A DNA stretch of 64,000 bases from an uncultured Bacilli bacterium (lineage in GTDB: Bacteria; Bacillota_I; Bacilli_A; RF39; UBA660): the NCBI GenBank assembly GCA_934090795.1, contig CAKOJQ010000001.1, forward strand, positions 121,369 through 185,368, in the 5' to 3' direction. Each line of letters begins with the position of its first letter. Within the stretch, counting starts at the first letter, position 1. The notes beneath the pieces are model-generated. The model was not told the origin of the DNA and did no database searches. It worked only from the letters and a program-made list of their open reading frames with translations. Position numbers and translations under genes: made by a program. Below, piece after piece: positions 37,253 to 47,591 of this stretch.

Positions 37253-37558
37253 AAATCCTCCAATAAATTAAAATATATCCTAACATAGATTAAACTTTTA
37301 AACAACAAAAATAAAAATTGAATCATAAATTTGAATCATAAAAACCTCTAATTTTTGATAAATAACTTTCTCTTAATAAAACATAGTAATCTACTACAAC
37401 TAAAGTATAGTACATTTCATTTGTAAAGTAAGTACACTTCACCATACTTACTTTTATTTTTAAAGTTTAAGTACACCTAAAAAGATTTAAAATTATTTAA
37501 TTTTAAACTATAATTATTCCAATTAAAAAAGACGGATTATTGCTAAACCATCTTAATT
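37253..37558. other. AT-rich intergenic region with short repeats
   Basis: No gene seen. Contains a tandem 12-mer TTGAATCATAAA at 37318-37329 and 37331-37342. There is a perfect 9-bp hairpin AAGTAAGTA/TACTTACTT (37426-37434 and 37445-37453) with T-rich sequence to its right. AAGTACAC occurs at 37431-37438 and again about 40 bp on. Probably promoter and operator of the 694-residue gene. Confidence 0.4.
37525..37554 (-). terminator. Terminator of the AI-2E family gene
   Basis: AAGATGG/CCGTCTT stem (one G-U) with T6 on the minus strand, just after the stop at 37559. Confidence 0.65.
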
Positions 37559-38794
37559 TTATTTATCACTTAATTTAACAACTGCATGAGTCTTACTATT
37601 AATTCTTTCTAAGTCGATATAATCTTTAGTTTCACTAGGTAAATTCTTTTCTTCTAATCTAATTGTAACTAAATTATGGACATATCCATAAATTAATGCA
37701 AATACTGGTACACCTAGTAGTAATCCAATAATTCCAAAAGCATCACCAAAGAATAAAATAGATGCAAGTACCCAGAACGATTTTAATCCTGTTTTAGATC
37801 CACATAATTTTGGCTCAATAACATAACTATCAATTTGTTGTAATGCGATTATAAATATAATAAATATAATACACATTTTACCTCCGCCATGTACTTCATC
37901 CATAAGGATCAATAAAGCACTAGGTATAGTTCCAATATATGGGCCAAAATAAGGAATCATATTTGTTAAACCAACTGTAACTCCAATTAATAAAGCATAA
38001 TCACTAAAACCTAAAATAGTTAGAAATATAAATGTAATAAATCCAATTGTAAAACCATCAAGTAATTTACCAACAATAAAGTTACCAAATATATCGTTAG
38101 TGTGTCTAGCATTATCCATAATATGATTAGCCACTTTTACCCCAAAAATACTATAAATAATTTTCTTAGTTCCCGCAACAAAGTTGTCCTTATCAGATAA
38201 ATAATAAATAGAAATAACAAATCCCATAAATATTTTAAATACTACTTTAACTGCACCAAATAGTCCATTAGATACTATTGTAATCATATCCTCTAACTTA
38301 GGAAGAAAATTATTAATCATAGTATTTAAACTTTCATTAATAGTACTATAATTAGCGTTTATTGCATCAGCAAGTCCACTAGAATCAGTCTTAGCAATTA
38401 AATAATCTTTTATATCTTTAATATATGTTGGCATATTAACAACTAGTGATTGAATACTCTTTAAAAGTGCCGGAATAATACTATTAAACAATACAATCGC
38501 AAGTGTTAAAAAGATAATACAGGTAGTAAGTAAACTTAAATTATTAGCTACTTTATCTTTTTTTACAAATTTATCAAAAACATTTTTCTTAAAAAATATA
38601 ACTATTGGATTTAATAAATAAGCAATTACAAAGCCGATAATAAATGGGCTAAATAGTCCTATTACAGTACCAATAAATTTCCATATCTTATCTATATTAA
38701 ATATTATAAATGTAAGTAATATACAAGCACCTATTACCATAAATATGGTTAATCCTAGTTGATAATATTTATTTTCTTTAATTTTTTCTTTCAT
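37559..38794 (-). CDS. AI-2E family transporter (PF01594 type)
   Basis: 411 residues, about eight helices in the family's 2+1+5 layout: early pair (about 12-70, GLFSPFIIGFVIAYLLNPIV), helix near 90, then a C-terminal bundle with GLTNMIPYFGPYIGTIPSAL and IEPKLCGSKTGLKSFWVLAS. These proteins are proton- or sodium-coupled exporters or antiporters of various solutes; the substrate is not predictable. ATG 38794 is preferred (SD GAGGAG). Its start overlaps the previous gene by 17 nt. Confidence 0.88.
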   Translation of the reverse strand: MKEKIKENKYYQLGLTIFMVIGACILLTFIIFNIDKIWKFIGTVIGLFSPFIIGFVIAYLLNPIVIFFKKNVFDKFVKKDKVANNLSLLTTCIIFLTLAIVLFNSIIPALLKSIQSLVVNMPTYIKDIKDYLIAKTDSSGLADAINANYSTINESLNTMINNFLPKLEDMITIVSNGLFGAVKVVFKIFMGFVISIYYLSDKDNFVAGTKKIIYSIFGVKVANHIMDNARHTNDIFGNFIVGKLLDGFTIGFITFIFLTILGFSDYALLIGVTVGLTNMIPYFGPYIGTIPSALLILMDEVHGGGKMCIIFIIFIIALQQIDSYVIEPKLCGSKTGLKSFWVLASILFFGDAFGIIGLLLGVPVFALIYGYVHNLVTIRLEEKNLPSETKDYIDLERINSKTHAVVKLSDK

Positions 38795-39521
38795 TTTTAC
38801 ACTCCTCACCTAATCTGATTAATAAAGGCATTTTTTTAGTTTCTATATAATAATTATGATTAAATAAAGCAAACTTTAAATCATTACCTTTTTTTAATTT
38901 ATAATTTTTTCTTTTTATTCCTTCCTTTTTAGCATTTTTTACTGCTTCTTTTACTTTAGCTTGATAATCAAATGTAACCATTATATCTGCACCCATCATA
39001 ATAAAGGCCATATAAGATACTGCTAAAGAACTATTATTAATTAAATAATTGAAAATATTATTTAACCACTTGATACTATTTGTTACTACCAATAAATCAT
39101 TTGCATAAATAGTTAGAAATGAAATAAATGTTCCAAGTCCGAATATCCAAGTTTTGAATTTACCCAAGTTAGAACTTTCTAATCCACTTCCATGATTAGC
39201 TCCACAAATATTTACACTTGTAATAATTATTTCAGTTAATATTGGTAAAAACATTATAGGATATTTCATTGATACAACAAGCATTGTAGATATTCCAAAC
39301 ATTTTGTCTGCTGTTGCATCAAGTAACGCTCCAAATATAGTACTAACTTTCCAATTTCTTGCTAAAATACCATCAATAAAGTCAGTTAGTAAAAGTAATA
39401 ATAAATATATTATTAATCCAGTTGTAGGTATAATATTTACAAATATAGGAAACATAATCGTTCCAATTAATCTACTAATTGTAATTAAATTAACAATAAT
39501 CAATTTATTTTTATTTTTCAT
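38778..39521 (-). CDS. CDP-alcohol phosphatidyltransferase family protein
   Basis: 247 residues. The family motif DxxDGxxAR(x8)GxxxDxxxD is complete in DFIDGILARNWK followed by GALLDATADK. Six membrane helices. It joins a CDP-diacylglycerol to an alcohol such as glycerol-3-phosphate or inositol. A basic soluble tail of about 50 residues (from VKEAVKNAKKEG) is extra relative to PgsA. Near other lipid genes. Confidence 0.88.
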   Translation of the reverse strand: MKNKNKLIIVNLITISRLIGTIMFPIFVNIIPTTGLIIYLLLLLLTDFIDGILARNWKVSTIFGALLDATADKMFGISTMLVVSMKYPIMFLPILTEIIITSVNICGANHGSGLESSNLGKFKTWIFGLGTFISFLTIYANDLLVVTNSIKWLNNIFNYLINNSSLAVSYMAFIMMGADIMVTFDYQAKVKEAVKNAKKEGIKRKNYKLKKGNDLKFALFNHNYYIETKKMPLLIRLGEECKNERKN

Positions 39522-39532
39522 ATTTCACCAGA

Positions 39533-40084
39533 CTATTCTAAATATTGATATTCTAATATTCCCTCTTTATCGTTTTTAATAATTCTTATATTATAACTAT
39601 TATTATCATTTATATATACGTAATAAGTTGTTCCATCAATATTATATAAATAACTTTTATTTTCTTCTAAAATAGTTGGTTTACTACTATTAAATAATTC
39701 GCTTATATAATTAGGATCTAAATATCTTGTTTCAATACTGATAACTAGGAAATCACCATTATCATCGTCTTTAACAAGACTATCATTTTCATATTTTATG
39801 GGATATGTAGTTCCATCTTGATAGGTAACTGTTCCTTTAAATATTTTATCACTATAATTTCCATCTATTTTGTAATCATCTATTTGATATTTTATATTTA
39901 CACTTTTATTATCAATTTTTAATATATTATTATTTTCTATAGAAATATTTTCTTTATTTATAACCTTATTTCGATTAGAAAATAAGGCTAAACAAAATAC
40001 GAAGATTATAAAGATAAACCATAAAATAAGTTTAATAATATTTTTATATTTAGGATCATTCCATAAACTTACTAAATCATTCAT
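39533..40084 (-). CDS. Single-pass membrane protein of unknown function
   Basis: 183 residues. One helix (about 17-36) with a short cytoplasmic start, then a beta-rich outer part with repeated Asp/Asn turns (TVTYQDGTTYPIKYEND, YNIDGTTYYVYINDN). No known motif. Its ATG overlaps the fmt stop (TAATG), so the two are co-translated. Confidence 0.65.
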   Translation of the reverse strand: MNDLVSLWNDPKYKNIIKLILWFIFIIFVFCLALFSNRNKVINKENISIENNNILKIDNKSVNIKYQIDDYKIDGNYSDKIFKGTVTYQDGTTYPIKYENDSLVKDDDNGDFLVISIETRYLDPNYISELFNSSKPTILEENKSYLYNIDGTTYYVYINDNNSYNIRIIKNDKEGILEYQYLE

Positions 40085-41010
40085 TACTTAACCTCTTTGC
40101 CTATTATCTCTTCATGATATCCATTAAAGAAATCTCTAACGTTCATTATATTTTTACCAATAGGTTTAATTTTAGTAACCATTATACCTTTATCTTTTGC
40201 CATAATTGTAAATGAATTTTTATCTTTACTTACTACTGTACTTACCTTACCACTTGCATCAACTATTTTACATTCTGCTATTTTATATTCTATATCGTCT
40301 ATTTTAATATTTGGAAGTGGATTTGGACTTAACATACGATATCTATTATAAATTTCTTTGGCAGTTACATTAAAATCTAAATGTTCATCTTTTCTTGTAA
40401 TAATTGGTGAGAAAGTAACCTTACTACTGTCTTGTTTTTCTCTATTATTAGTTCCATCAATTAGACTAGGTAAATATTTTATTATCATCTTAGAAGCAAT
40501 TATACTTAGTTTATTTGTTAATGACTCAATATTATCATTATCTTCTATTTTAATTTCTTCTTTGGCAATCATGTCACCAGAATCCATACCTTTATCCATA
40601 TACATTAAAGTGATTCCTGTTTTTTCATCACCATTTAATAGGGCATAATGAATTGGAGCACCACCTCGATATTTAGGAAGTAAACTACCATGTAAATTAA
40701 AACATCCTAATTTAGGAATATTTAATATTTCTTCACTTAATATTTGACCATAAGCACAAGTAATAATCATATCTGGGTTAAGTTCCTTAATAAATTCAAA
40801 ATCACTTCTTAATTTAATCGGACTATAAACTTTTAATCCTAGACCAATAGCTTTCTCTTTAACAGGACACATTGTAAGGACTTTTTTTCTACCTACATAT
40901 GCATCAGGTGCCGTAACAACTCCTACAATATTTACATTTTTATTTAATTCTTCAAGGACAGGAACACTAAAGGAAGGACTTCCCATAAATAATACATTTA
41001 AATCTTTCAC
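40084..41010 (-). CDS. fmt: Methionyl-tRNA formyltransferase
   Basis: 308 residues. The formyl-folate site is seen in LHGSLLPKYRGGAPIHYALL and DKGMDSGDMIA; N-terminal LFMGSPSFSVPVLEEL; C-terminal OB-like domain. Formylates initiator Met-tRNA. GTG 41010 gives normal SD spacing (GAGTGAT); GTG 41019 is the alternative. Confidence 0.94.
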   Translation of the reverse strand: MKDLNVLFMGSPSFSVPVLEELNKNVNIVGVVTAPDAYVGRKKVLTMCPVKEKAIGLGLKVYSPIKLRSDFEFIKELNPDMIITCAYGQILSEEILNIPKLGCFNLHGSLLPKYRGGAPIHYALLNGDEKTGITLMYMDKGMDSGDMIAKEEIKIEDNDNIESLTNKLSIIASKMIIKYLPSLIDGTNNREKQDSSKVTFSPIITRKDEHLDFNVTAKEIYNRYRMLSPNPLPNIKIDDIEYKIAECKIVDASGKVSTVVSKDKNSFTIMAKDKGIMVTKIKPIGKNIMNVRDFFNGYHEEIIGKEVK

Positions 41011-41191
41011 AAAAATCACTCTTCTTTATATCTATTTAAATATTACCATAAAAAAAGATAGTTTTCACTAACTTTTATTTAATTCTTATTTAAATTACTA
41101 AATAAAATTAATATTTAGCAACTACTAAATAATCCAATTCCGTATTATTTATAAATTTAGTAATTCTTTTATTTATACCTCTTAAATTGCA

Positions 41192-42916
41192 TTATTTTTG
41201 TAAATCTCTATAAGCTACCTTACCAATTGCCGTAACAGGTATATTTTCTCTAAACTCAAACTCAGTTGGCTGAGCATATCTAGCAATATTTTCTTTACAA
41301 TATTTTCTAATTTCAGTTCTAATATTTAAATTATCTTCAATCCCCTTTTTTAAGACAATAACTGCTTTAGGAGTTTGACTTTTAATTTTATGAGGAACTG
41401 CTACTACTGTGCAATCAGCAACATATTTGCATTTTTTTATAATTTCTTCTAATTCAATAGGATAAATATTATAACCATTACTAATAATCATTCTTTTAGC
41501 ACGAGAGGTATAGAAAATAAATCCATTTTTATCCATATATCCTAAATCACCTGTATGAAGCCATGTTCGGCCATCATGATGTCTTACTAATGTATTTTTA
41601 GTTTCTTTATCTTCATTAATATATCCCATAAATATAGTTGGACCAGTTACACATATTTCACCTATATCATCTATACATTTTTCTACATCACTATTTGGTT
41701 CAAATATTTTAATAATTATATCTGGATTAGGCACTCCTAAAGTTCCATTATGAACATACTTTTCATCAATTGGAGCAGTGGATGAACAAAAACCAGAAGC
41801 TTCAGATAATCCATATCCTACTTTTACAATAGCGTTACTACCATGTTCTTTTAAAAATTTTTCAAAGTCATTTTTTGTTTCTGGTGATAGATAATCTCCA
41901 CCTACAACTACAACTTTTATATCCTTAAGACCATTCTTACTAAACTCTAAACCTTCTAATGACATTTTTAGAAGAGACGGTACTGCTGGATAGACATTTG
42001 GTTTATATTTTTTTAATTCAGAATTTATCTTTTTAGTATTTAATTTAGGTACTAAAATAGCTGTCATTCCACTTATTAAACAAGTATGAACACATAAAGC
42101 GAGACCAAAAACATGAAAAATAGGAAGTGCAGATAAAACACTGTTGCCGGGCTTTAATTCATCACAAACATTTATTGTTTGAAGTGCCATAGCATTAAAA
42201 TTCAAATTAGATAAAATTATTCCTTTAGGTTTCCCTGTTGTTCCACCACTATAGATTATTGCAGCTGGATCAGTAGATTTTCTTTTTATATAAGGTTCTT
42301 CTAATGTTTGATAAGAAATAAAATCAGACCAAGATATCATATTACCTTCTAATTTTAAATTAGTTGATTCTTTTAAATTATAAATCATCTTTTTTACTTT
42401 AATTAAACTATTAGAATTAGGTACTAAAATAAAATGTTTTACCTTAATATCTTTTGCATTAGGCATAGATGTGTCAGAACAAAATAAGACAGTACTATTA
42501 GTTTCATCTAACGCTCTTTTAATATCCTTAGTAGATGATAATGGATGAATAATATTAGCAATAGCACCTATTTTATTAATTGCATATATTAATGCGATAC
42601 TTTCAGGAGTGTTTGGCATACAAATTGTTACACATTCATTTTCAACAATATTAAACTGAGTTAAAGCTTTAGCTATTTTATCAATTCTTTTTAAAAATCC
42701 TTTATAAGAAACACTCGCACCATAATAAGAATATGCTGTTCTTTTTTCATTTCTAATTACAGATTCTTTTAAATAATCATACATACTTCCTTGATAATAA
42801 TTTAAGCTTTCAGGAACATTTTTATAATATTTTAACCAAGGTTTTTCTTTATTATAATTTATTTCTATTTTTAAATATTTTAACATTTTTTCTATATAAT
42901 CATTTACTTTTCCCAT
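41192..42916 (-). CDS. Acyl-CoA synthetase-like AMP-binding enzyme
   Basis: 574 residues, class I adenylate-forming fold. A3 loop IYSGGTTGKPKGI, A5 GYGLSEASG, A7-A8 TGDLGYMDKNGFIFYTSR and the A10 lysine in TAIGKVAYRDL are all present, so adenylation should work. Layout fits long-chain fatty-acid CoA ligases or acyl-ACP activating enzymes. Upstream are a glycolipid synthase-like gene and a broken plsC, so a role in fatty-acid uptake for lipids is likely. Confidence 0.85.
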   Translation of the reverse strand: MGKVNDYIEKMLKYLKIEINYNKEKPWLKYYKNVPESLNYYQGSMYDYLKESVIRNEKRTAYSYYGASVSYKGFLKRIDKIAKALTQFNIVENECVTICMPNTPESIALIYAINKIGAIANIIHPLSSTKDIKRALDETNSTVLFCSDTSMPNAKDIKVKHFILVPNSNSLIKVKKMIYNLKESTNLKLEGNMISWSDFISYQTLEEPYIKRKSTDPAAIIYSGGTTGKPKGIILSNLNFNAMALQTINVCDELKPGNSVLSALPIFHVFGLALCVHTCLISGMTAILVPKLNTKKINSELKKYKPNVYPAVPSLLKMSLEGLEFSKNGLKDIKVVVVGGDYLSPETKNDFEKFLKEHGSNAIVKVGYGLSEASGFCSSTAPIDEKYVHNGTLGVPNPDIIIKIFEPNSDVEKCIDDIGEICVTGPTIFMGYINEDKETKNTLVRHHDGRTWLHTGDLGYMDKNGFIFYTSRAKRMIISNGYNIYPIELEEIIKKCKYVADCTVVAVPHKIKSQTPKAVIVLKKGIEDNLNIRTEIRKYCKENIARYAQPTEFEFRENIPVTAIGKVAYRDLQK

Positions 42917-42938
42917 TTTTATTTTCCTCTCATATATA

Positions 42939-44024
42939 TTAAAAGTTTTCTTTAATTATATTCACTAATTCTTTAGCAGATTCACTATTTATATATTTAT
43001 TTTGATTATTAATTAATTTTGTTTGTAATTCTTTATTATATAATAATTCATTAATCATATCTTTTAATTCTAAATAATTATTACAATTAAGACTCATATT
43101 ATGTTCTTTAAAATAATTCATATTATAAGTTTCAATTCCTGGAATAGCAAACATATGAATTAGCGGCTTTCTTATTGCAGCTATCTCAGTTGAAGATAAT
43201 CCACCTGGTTTAGATATAACAACATCAGCGGTATAAATAAAATCATTTATATTCTTAGTAAATCCAAAAGGAATAACATTTTTAAAATTTCTATCCTGTA
43301 ACTCCTCTAGTAATTTCGTATTTGTTCCACATATAGTTATAATCTTATAATTTTCGTTTTCTAACGTATTTAATAAATCAAGTACATTACCAAATCCCAT
43401 ACTACCTAGCATAATTAAAATAATTTTATCATCATTACTTAAATTTAATTCTTTTCTTATGTCTTTAGCAGTATTAACAAACCTTGATGAAACAGGGATA
43501 CCTATCGGATTAATGGCATCTTTACTATTTCCTTTTTTAATAAATTTATCTTCTAAATCTCTAGGAATAATTAACATATCCGGTTTACTTTCTTCCATAA
43601 AAGGACATGGTTCATAGTCTGTTGCAATGGTTATAAATTTAACTTTTTCTTCATTATGTTTATTTATAGCTGTAAGAGTTAAAGAAGGAAATAGATGAGT
43701 TGTAATAACTAATGTAAAATTATTATCATTAATATATTTTAATAAACTATTAGCATGTAATTTATTAGCTAAATAGACAGGACTAGTTAACCTAGAATCA
43801 CTATATAAGTCTCCTATACTATATAAACCTTTAAATACTTTACCATTTCCTTTTAATGACGCTAAATATATTTTAGAAGATAATTCTTTAGCTTTAGGAT
43901 TTACTATATCAAAGAAATCTTTAAATTCACATTCAATATTATTTTCCTTTAATTCTTCTTCTATATATCTAGCACATGAATTATGTCCTCCACCTGTACT
44001 ACAGGATAATATTAATATTTTCAT
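42939..44024 (-). CDS. Diacylglycerol glucosyltransferase-like enzyme (MGDG synthase family)
   Basis: 361 residues, GT28. N-terminal LSCSTGGGHNSCARYIEEEL is the MGDG-synthase domain; TDYEPCPFMEE and PIGIPVSSRF follow; C-terminal donor part has ILIMLGSMGFGNV and SKPGGLSSTEIAAIRKPLI. Family members add glucose or galactose from UDP-sugar to diacylglycerol at the membrane, giving glycolipid anchors (UgtP type). Sugar specificity is not visible. Confidence 0.87.
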   Translation of the reverse strand: MKILILSCSTGGGHNSCARYIEEELKENNIECEFKDFFDIVNPKAKELSSKIYLASLKGNGKVFKGLYSIGDLYSDSRLTSPVYLANKLHANSLLKYINDNNFTLVITTHLFPSLTLTAINKHNEEKVKFITIATDYEPCPFMEESKPDMLIIPRDLEDKFIKKGNSKDAINPIGIPVSSRFVNTAKDIRKELNLSNDDKIILIMLGSMGFGNVLDLLNTLENENYKIITICGTNTKLLEELQDRNFKNVIPFGFTKNINDFIYTADVVISKPGGLSSTEIAAIRKPLIHMFAIPGIETYNMNYFKEHNMSLNCNNYLELKDMINELLYNKELQTKLINNQNKYINSESAKELVNIIKENF

Positions 44025-44691
44025 TTATTTTCTCCTTCATATTTTTTTCAGATTGTTCTTTTAAGTCACTTATTCTTTCTCTTATTTCTAATTTCTCATT
44101 AGAATAGATTGCTGGTAATATTTTAGCATTAATACATTTTTTCTTTTGTAAATTTTATATATTCTACTAGGTTCTTCAAACTCAAATTTAATAGGAACTA
44201 TAGGAACATTTGCTAGTACTGATATTTTAAAAGCTCCATTTTTAAAACTACGTACGTCTTCATAGTATGGCCATAGTGATTCTTCGGGATACATATGAAG
44301 TACAACATTATTATCTAATTCTTCAATTACATTAGAATAAATTTTATCTTTTCCTTTTTTACTTTTTGGTATTGGAATTCCATGAAGAAATTTAACCAAA
44401 TGTCTAATAACTGGAATTTTAAAATTTTCTTCTAAAGTAGGAAAATATGTCTTTCTAGGATAAGTTATTAATCCAATAAGAGTACAATCTATGGTAATGA
44501 ATATGATTAGAAATTGTAACAACTCCTCTATTTTTTATAAGATTTTCTTTACCGGTTACTTTAAATCCTAAAAAAATTTTAGCAACTAAATAAAGAATTA
44601 ACGCGATAGGAATCATTAAAATATCAGTTATAAAATCTAATAAAAGATTTTTAGAAATAAAATTATACTTATTCATAAATTTAATTGGCAA
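43999..44691 (-). pseudogene. 1-acylglycerol-3-phosphate acyltransferase (PlsC-like), two frameshifts
   Basis: PlsC-like protein split over frames. The first frame (from 44691) has one helix, GFKVTGKENLIKNRGVVTIS and NHIHYH, then fails: one extra A at about 44506 separates it from DCTLIGLITYPRK, which completes the HxxxxD motif in the next frame. That frame gives HGIPIPKSKKGKDKI and MYPEESLWPYYEDVRSFKNGA, then goes off again at an A6 run near 44140. The original frame resumes as INAKILPAIYSNEKLEIRE to TAG at 43999. The second half would otherwise be intact, so decay looks recent. Start uncertain (TTG 44691 or ATG 44676). Confidence 0.82.
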
Positions 44692-44711
44692 TAAAGCTCT
44701 TTTACACCTCC

Positions 44712-44733
44712 ACTATTTATTTAAATAAATAGT
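44712..44733. promoter_or_regulatory. 22-bp perfect palindrome before the plsC-like locus
   Basis: Arms ACTATTTATTT and AAATAAATAGT meet without a spacer, just upstream of the GGAGGTG SD of the plsC-like pseudogene and lipid genes. The form suggests a repressor operator. No U-tract. Confidence 0.45.
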
Positions 44734-44810
44734 AAAAATCATAATATCATACATCAACACTTCGGTAAACTTATACATTTACTAAATAATATTATACATG
44801 ACCTTAAATT

Positions 44811-44836
44811 AAAAAGAAATAGACTAAATCTATTTC
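44811..44836 (-). terminator. valS terminator
   Basis: Perfect 8-bp stem GAAATAGA/TCTATTTC, 5-nt loop, T5 tail on the minus strand; valS TAG is in the stem. Confidence 0.85.
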
Positions 44837-47361
44837 ATTAATTCTTCTAATTTTTTCTTTTCTTCTTCTAGTTTTTGTCTATCCATTGCAACTATATTTT
44901 GTGGTGCTTTGTTAACATAATTTTCATTAGATAGTAACTTTTCTCTTCTACTAATTGATTCAGTTAGCATCTTAATTTGAGCTTCTTTAGCTGCAATATC
45001 AGCATCAGTTAAAACCTTTTCAAAAAAGATTTGAGCTTTAACTCTAGATGAGAATACTTTATATGCTCTAATACCTAAAGGTTTAGTAACAATGTTTTCT
45101 TTAATCTTTAACATTTTAACTATTAAATCATTATCATCTTCAGTATCAAACATAACTTTCATATCTTTAGTAATATTATTTTCAGCTTTAATATTTCTAA
45201 AGTTCTTAATAAACGCTATTTGATCATCAACTACTTTTTCTTCATCTTCAAATATATATTTCTTAGAATATTTAGGATATTCACTAATCATTATATCTTC
45301 GGCATCTTTAATTGGAAGCATATTGTAAATCTCATCAGTTACATAAGGCATAAATGGTTGTAATAATTTAAGAATACCAGTTAAAACATAACATAATACG
45401 GATTTAGTAACTTCACTATCAATACTATATTTAGCCATTTCAATATAATTATCACAGAAACTACTCCAAACAAAGTCATAAATAGTTGCTCCAGCATTAT
45501 TAAATTCATATTTATCCATAAATTTCTTGGTTGTATGAACACATTTCATAAATTTAGTTAATATCCATTTATCTTCTGGTTTTAAATTATCTAGTGTAAT
45601 TTTTTCTAATCCTTCAATATTAGTTAAAACAAATCTAGAAGCATTCCATATTTTATTAATATAATTCCAAGTAGATTTAATTTTTTCTTCATCAAAACGC
45701 ATATCGGTTCCTGGTGCAACATCTGTTGCTAGATAATATCTTAAGGAATCTGCTCCATATAACTTAACCATATCAAATGGATCTATCCCATTACCTAAAG
45801 ATTTACTAAATTTTCTACCTTGTTTATCTCTAATTAAACCATGAATTAAGCAATCTTTAAATGGTCTTTTACCTAATAATTTTTCGCCTTGAAAAGTCAT
45901 TCTATTTACCCAGAATGGGATTATATCATAACCAGTTACTAAACATGAATTTGGATAATATGTTTCTAATAATTTAGTGTTCTCAGGCCATCCTAAAGTA
46001 GCAAAAGGCCAAAGTGCACTACTAAACCATGTATCAAGTACATCTTCATCTTGTACCCAACCATCATCTTTAGGTGCTTCCATTCCAACATATACTTCAT
46101 CACCTTTATACCAAGCGGGAATACGATGTCCCCACCATAATTGTCTAGAAATACACCAGTCATATGTTATTTCCATCCAGTAATTCATTGTCTTTTCATA
46201 TCTTGAAGGAATAAAATTTACTTTTTCTTCTTTATTTTTTTGAGTTTCTAAAACATGATCTGCTAAAGGTCTCATCTTAACAAACCATTGCTTTTTAATC
46301 ATAGGTTCAACCATAACTCCAGTTCTTTCACTATGACCTACTTCATGAACAAGTGGATCAATTTTAATTAATAATCCAGCTTCTTTTAAGTCTTCTAAGA
46401 CAACTTTTCTTGCTTCTTCTCTACTTAATCCAACATATTTCTTAGGACAATTATCATTCATAGTGGCATCATCATTCATAATAACGATTCTCTCTAAATT
46501 ATGTCTATTACCTACTTCAAAGTCATTTGGATCATGAGCCGGAGTTATTTTAACACAACCAGTTCCTTTAGTAATATCAGCATGTTCATCTCCAATAATA
46601 GGTATTAATCTATTAACAATAGGAAGAATTACATTTTTACCAATTAAATCTTTATATCTATTATCTTCAGGGTTAACTGCAACAGCCGTATCTCCAAATA
46701 AAGTTTCTGGTCTAGTTGTTGCAACATCTAAGAAACTTGTGCCATCCTCTAAAACATATTTTAAATGATAAAAAGCACTTTCTTCTTCACTATATATTAC
46801 TTCTTCATTACTTAAAGCAGTCTTAGCTACTGGATCCCAGTTAATAATCTTTTCCCCACGATAAATTAAACCTTCATTATAATAATCTACAAATACCTTT
46901 TTAACAGCATTTTCAATTTGTTTATCTAATGTAAATCTTTCTTTAGTATAGTCTAAAGATATTCCCATTTTAGCCCATTGTTCACGAATTATATCACCAT
47001 GTTCATTAGTCCAATCCCAGCAAGATTCTAAAAACTTTTCTCTTCCATATTCGTACTTATTTATTCCATTATCTTTTAATCTTTTAACAACCTTTGCTTC
47101 TGTTGCAATAGCAGCATGATCCATGCCTGGAAGCCATAAACAATCATAACCTTCCATCTTTTTATAACGAATAATTATATCTTGTAACGTAACATCATAA
47201 GCATGTCCTAAATGTAATACCCCTGTAACATTTGGCGGTGGTAATATAATACTAAAATGCTTCTTAGAACTATTTTCATCACATTTAAAATAATTTTTAT
47301 TAAGCCATTTATCATATTTTCCTTCTTCTACTAATTCATGATTATATTTTGTATCTAACAT
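44830..47361 (-). CDS. valS: Valyl-tRNA synthetase
   Basis: 843 residues, class Ia. HIGH-type motif PPPNVTGVLHLGHAYD near 42-57; WWGHRIPAWY; the KMSKS loop reads KFSKS in GRKFSKSLGNGIDPFD; the editing domain includes TTRPETLFGDTAVAV. The C-terminal coiled coil (from FFEKVLTDADIAAKEAQ) is typical of ValRS. Controlled by the T-box upstream. Confidence 0.97.
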   Translation of the reverse strand: MLDTKYNHELVEEGKYDKWLNKNYFKCDENSSKKHFSIILPPPNVTGVLHLGHAYDVTLQDIIIRYKKMEGYDCLWLPGMDHAAIATEAKVVKRLKDNGINKYEYGREKFLESCWDWTNEHGDIIREQWAKMGISLDYTKERFTLDKQIENAVKKVFVDYYNEGLIYRGEKIINWDPVAKTALSNEEVIYSEEESAFYHLKYVLEDGTSFLDVATTRPETLFGDTAVAVNPEDNRYKDLIGKNVILPIVNRLIPIIGDEHADITKGTGCVKITPAHDPNDFEVGNRHNLERIVIMNDDATMNDNCPKKYVGLSREEARKVVLEDLKEAGLLIKIDPLVHEVGHSERTGVMVEPMIKKQWFVKMRPLADHVLETQKNKEEKVNFIPSRYEKTMNYWMEITYDWCISRQLWWGHRIPAWYKGDEVYVGMEAPKDDGWVQDEDVLDTWFSSALWPFATLGWPENTKLLETYYPNSCLVTGYDIIPFWVNRMTFQGEKLLGKRPFKDCLIHGLIRDKQGRKFSKSLGNGIDPFDMVKLYGADSLRYYLATDVAPGTDMRFDEEKIKSTWNYINKIWNASRFVLTNIEGLEKITLDNLKPEDKWILTKFMKCVHTTKKFMDKYEFNNAGATIYDFVWSSFCDNYIEMAKYSIDSEVTKSVLCYVLTGILKLLQPFMPYVTDEIYNMLPIKDAEDIMISEYPKYSKKYIFEDEEKVVDDQIAFIKNFRNIKAENNITKDMKVMFDTEDDNDLIVKMLKIKENIVTKPLGIRAYKVFSSRVKAQIFFEKVLTDADIAAKEAQIKMLTESISRREKLLSNENYVNKAPQNIVAMDRQKLEEEKKKLEELMK

Positions 47362-47379
47362 CTTAATCTTCCTTTCCCT

Positions 47380-47585
47380 TATAAAAAAATAGTTATAAAT
47401 TTAAGGACGAATTTACCGTGGTACCACCTTAATTTATAACTATTAGTTATCTTTAATTCTTTAACGCTGAAATAGCGATTTTTCTCACTTTGCAACCTTC
47501 TTACATAAATTATTATTAATTTCCACCAACCATTAACTCTCTTTAAATATTTAATGCAATACTCCTCAAACTTCATTGAAAACTT
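47380..47585 (-). promoter_or_regulatory. Valine T-box leader of valS
   Basis: The antiterminator sequence AAGGTGGTACCACGG lies at about 47414-47430 on the minus strand, and a terminator with T7 lies between it and valS: TAGTTATAAATT upstream can pair with AAATTTATAACTA. On the 3' side of stem I, GTA then A and GAA (loop E) is the likely specifier, a valine codon, which agrees with the gene controlled. Uncharged tRNA-Val should favour read-through. Leader about 220 nt. Confidence 0.92.
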
Positions 47586-47591
47586 AATGAT

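Noticed and set aside
47379..47576. 65-codon minus-strand ORF before valS
   Set aside because: It coincides with the T-box leader; the open frame follows from RNA structure, not coding.
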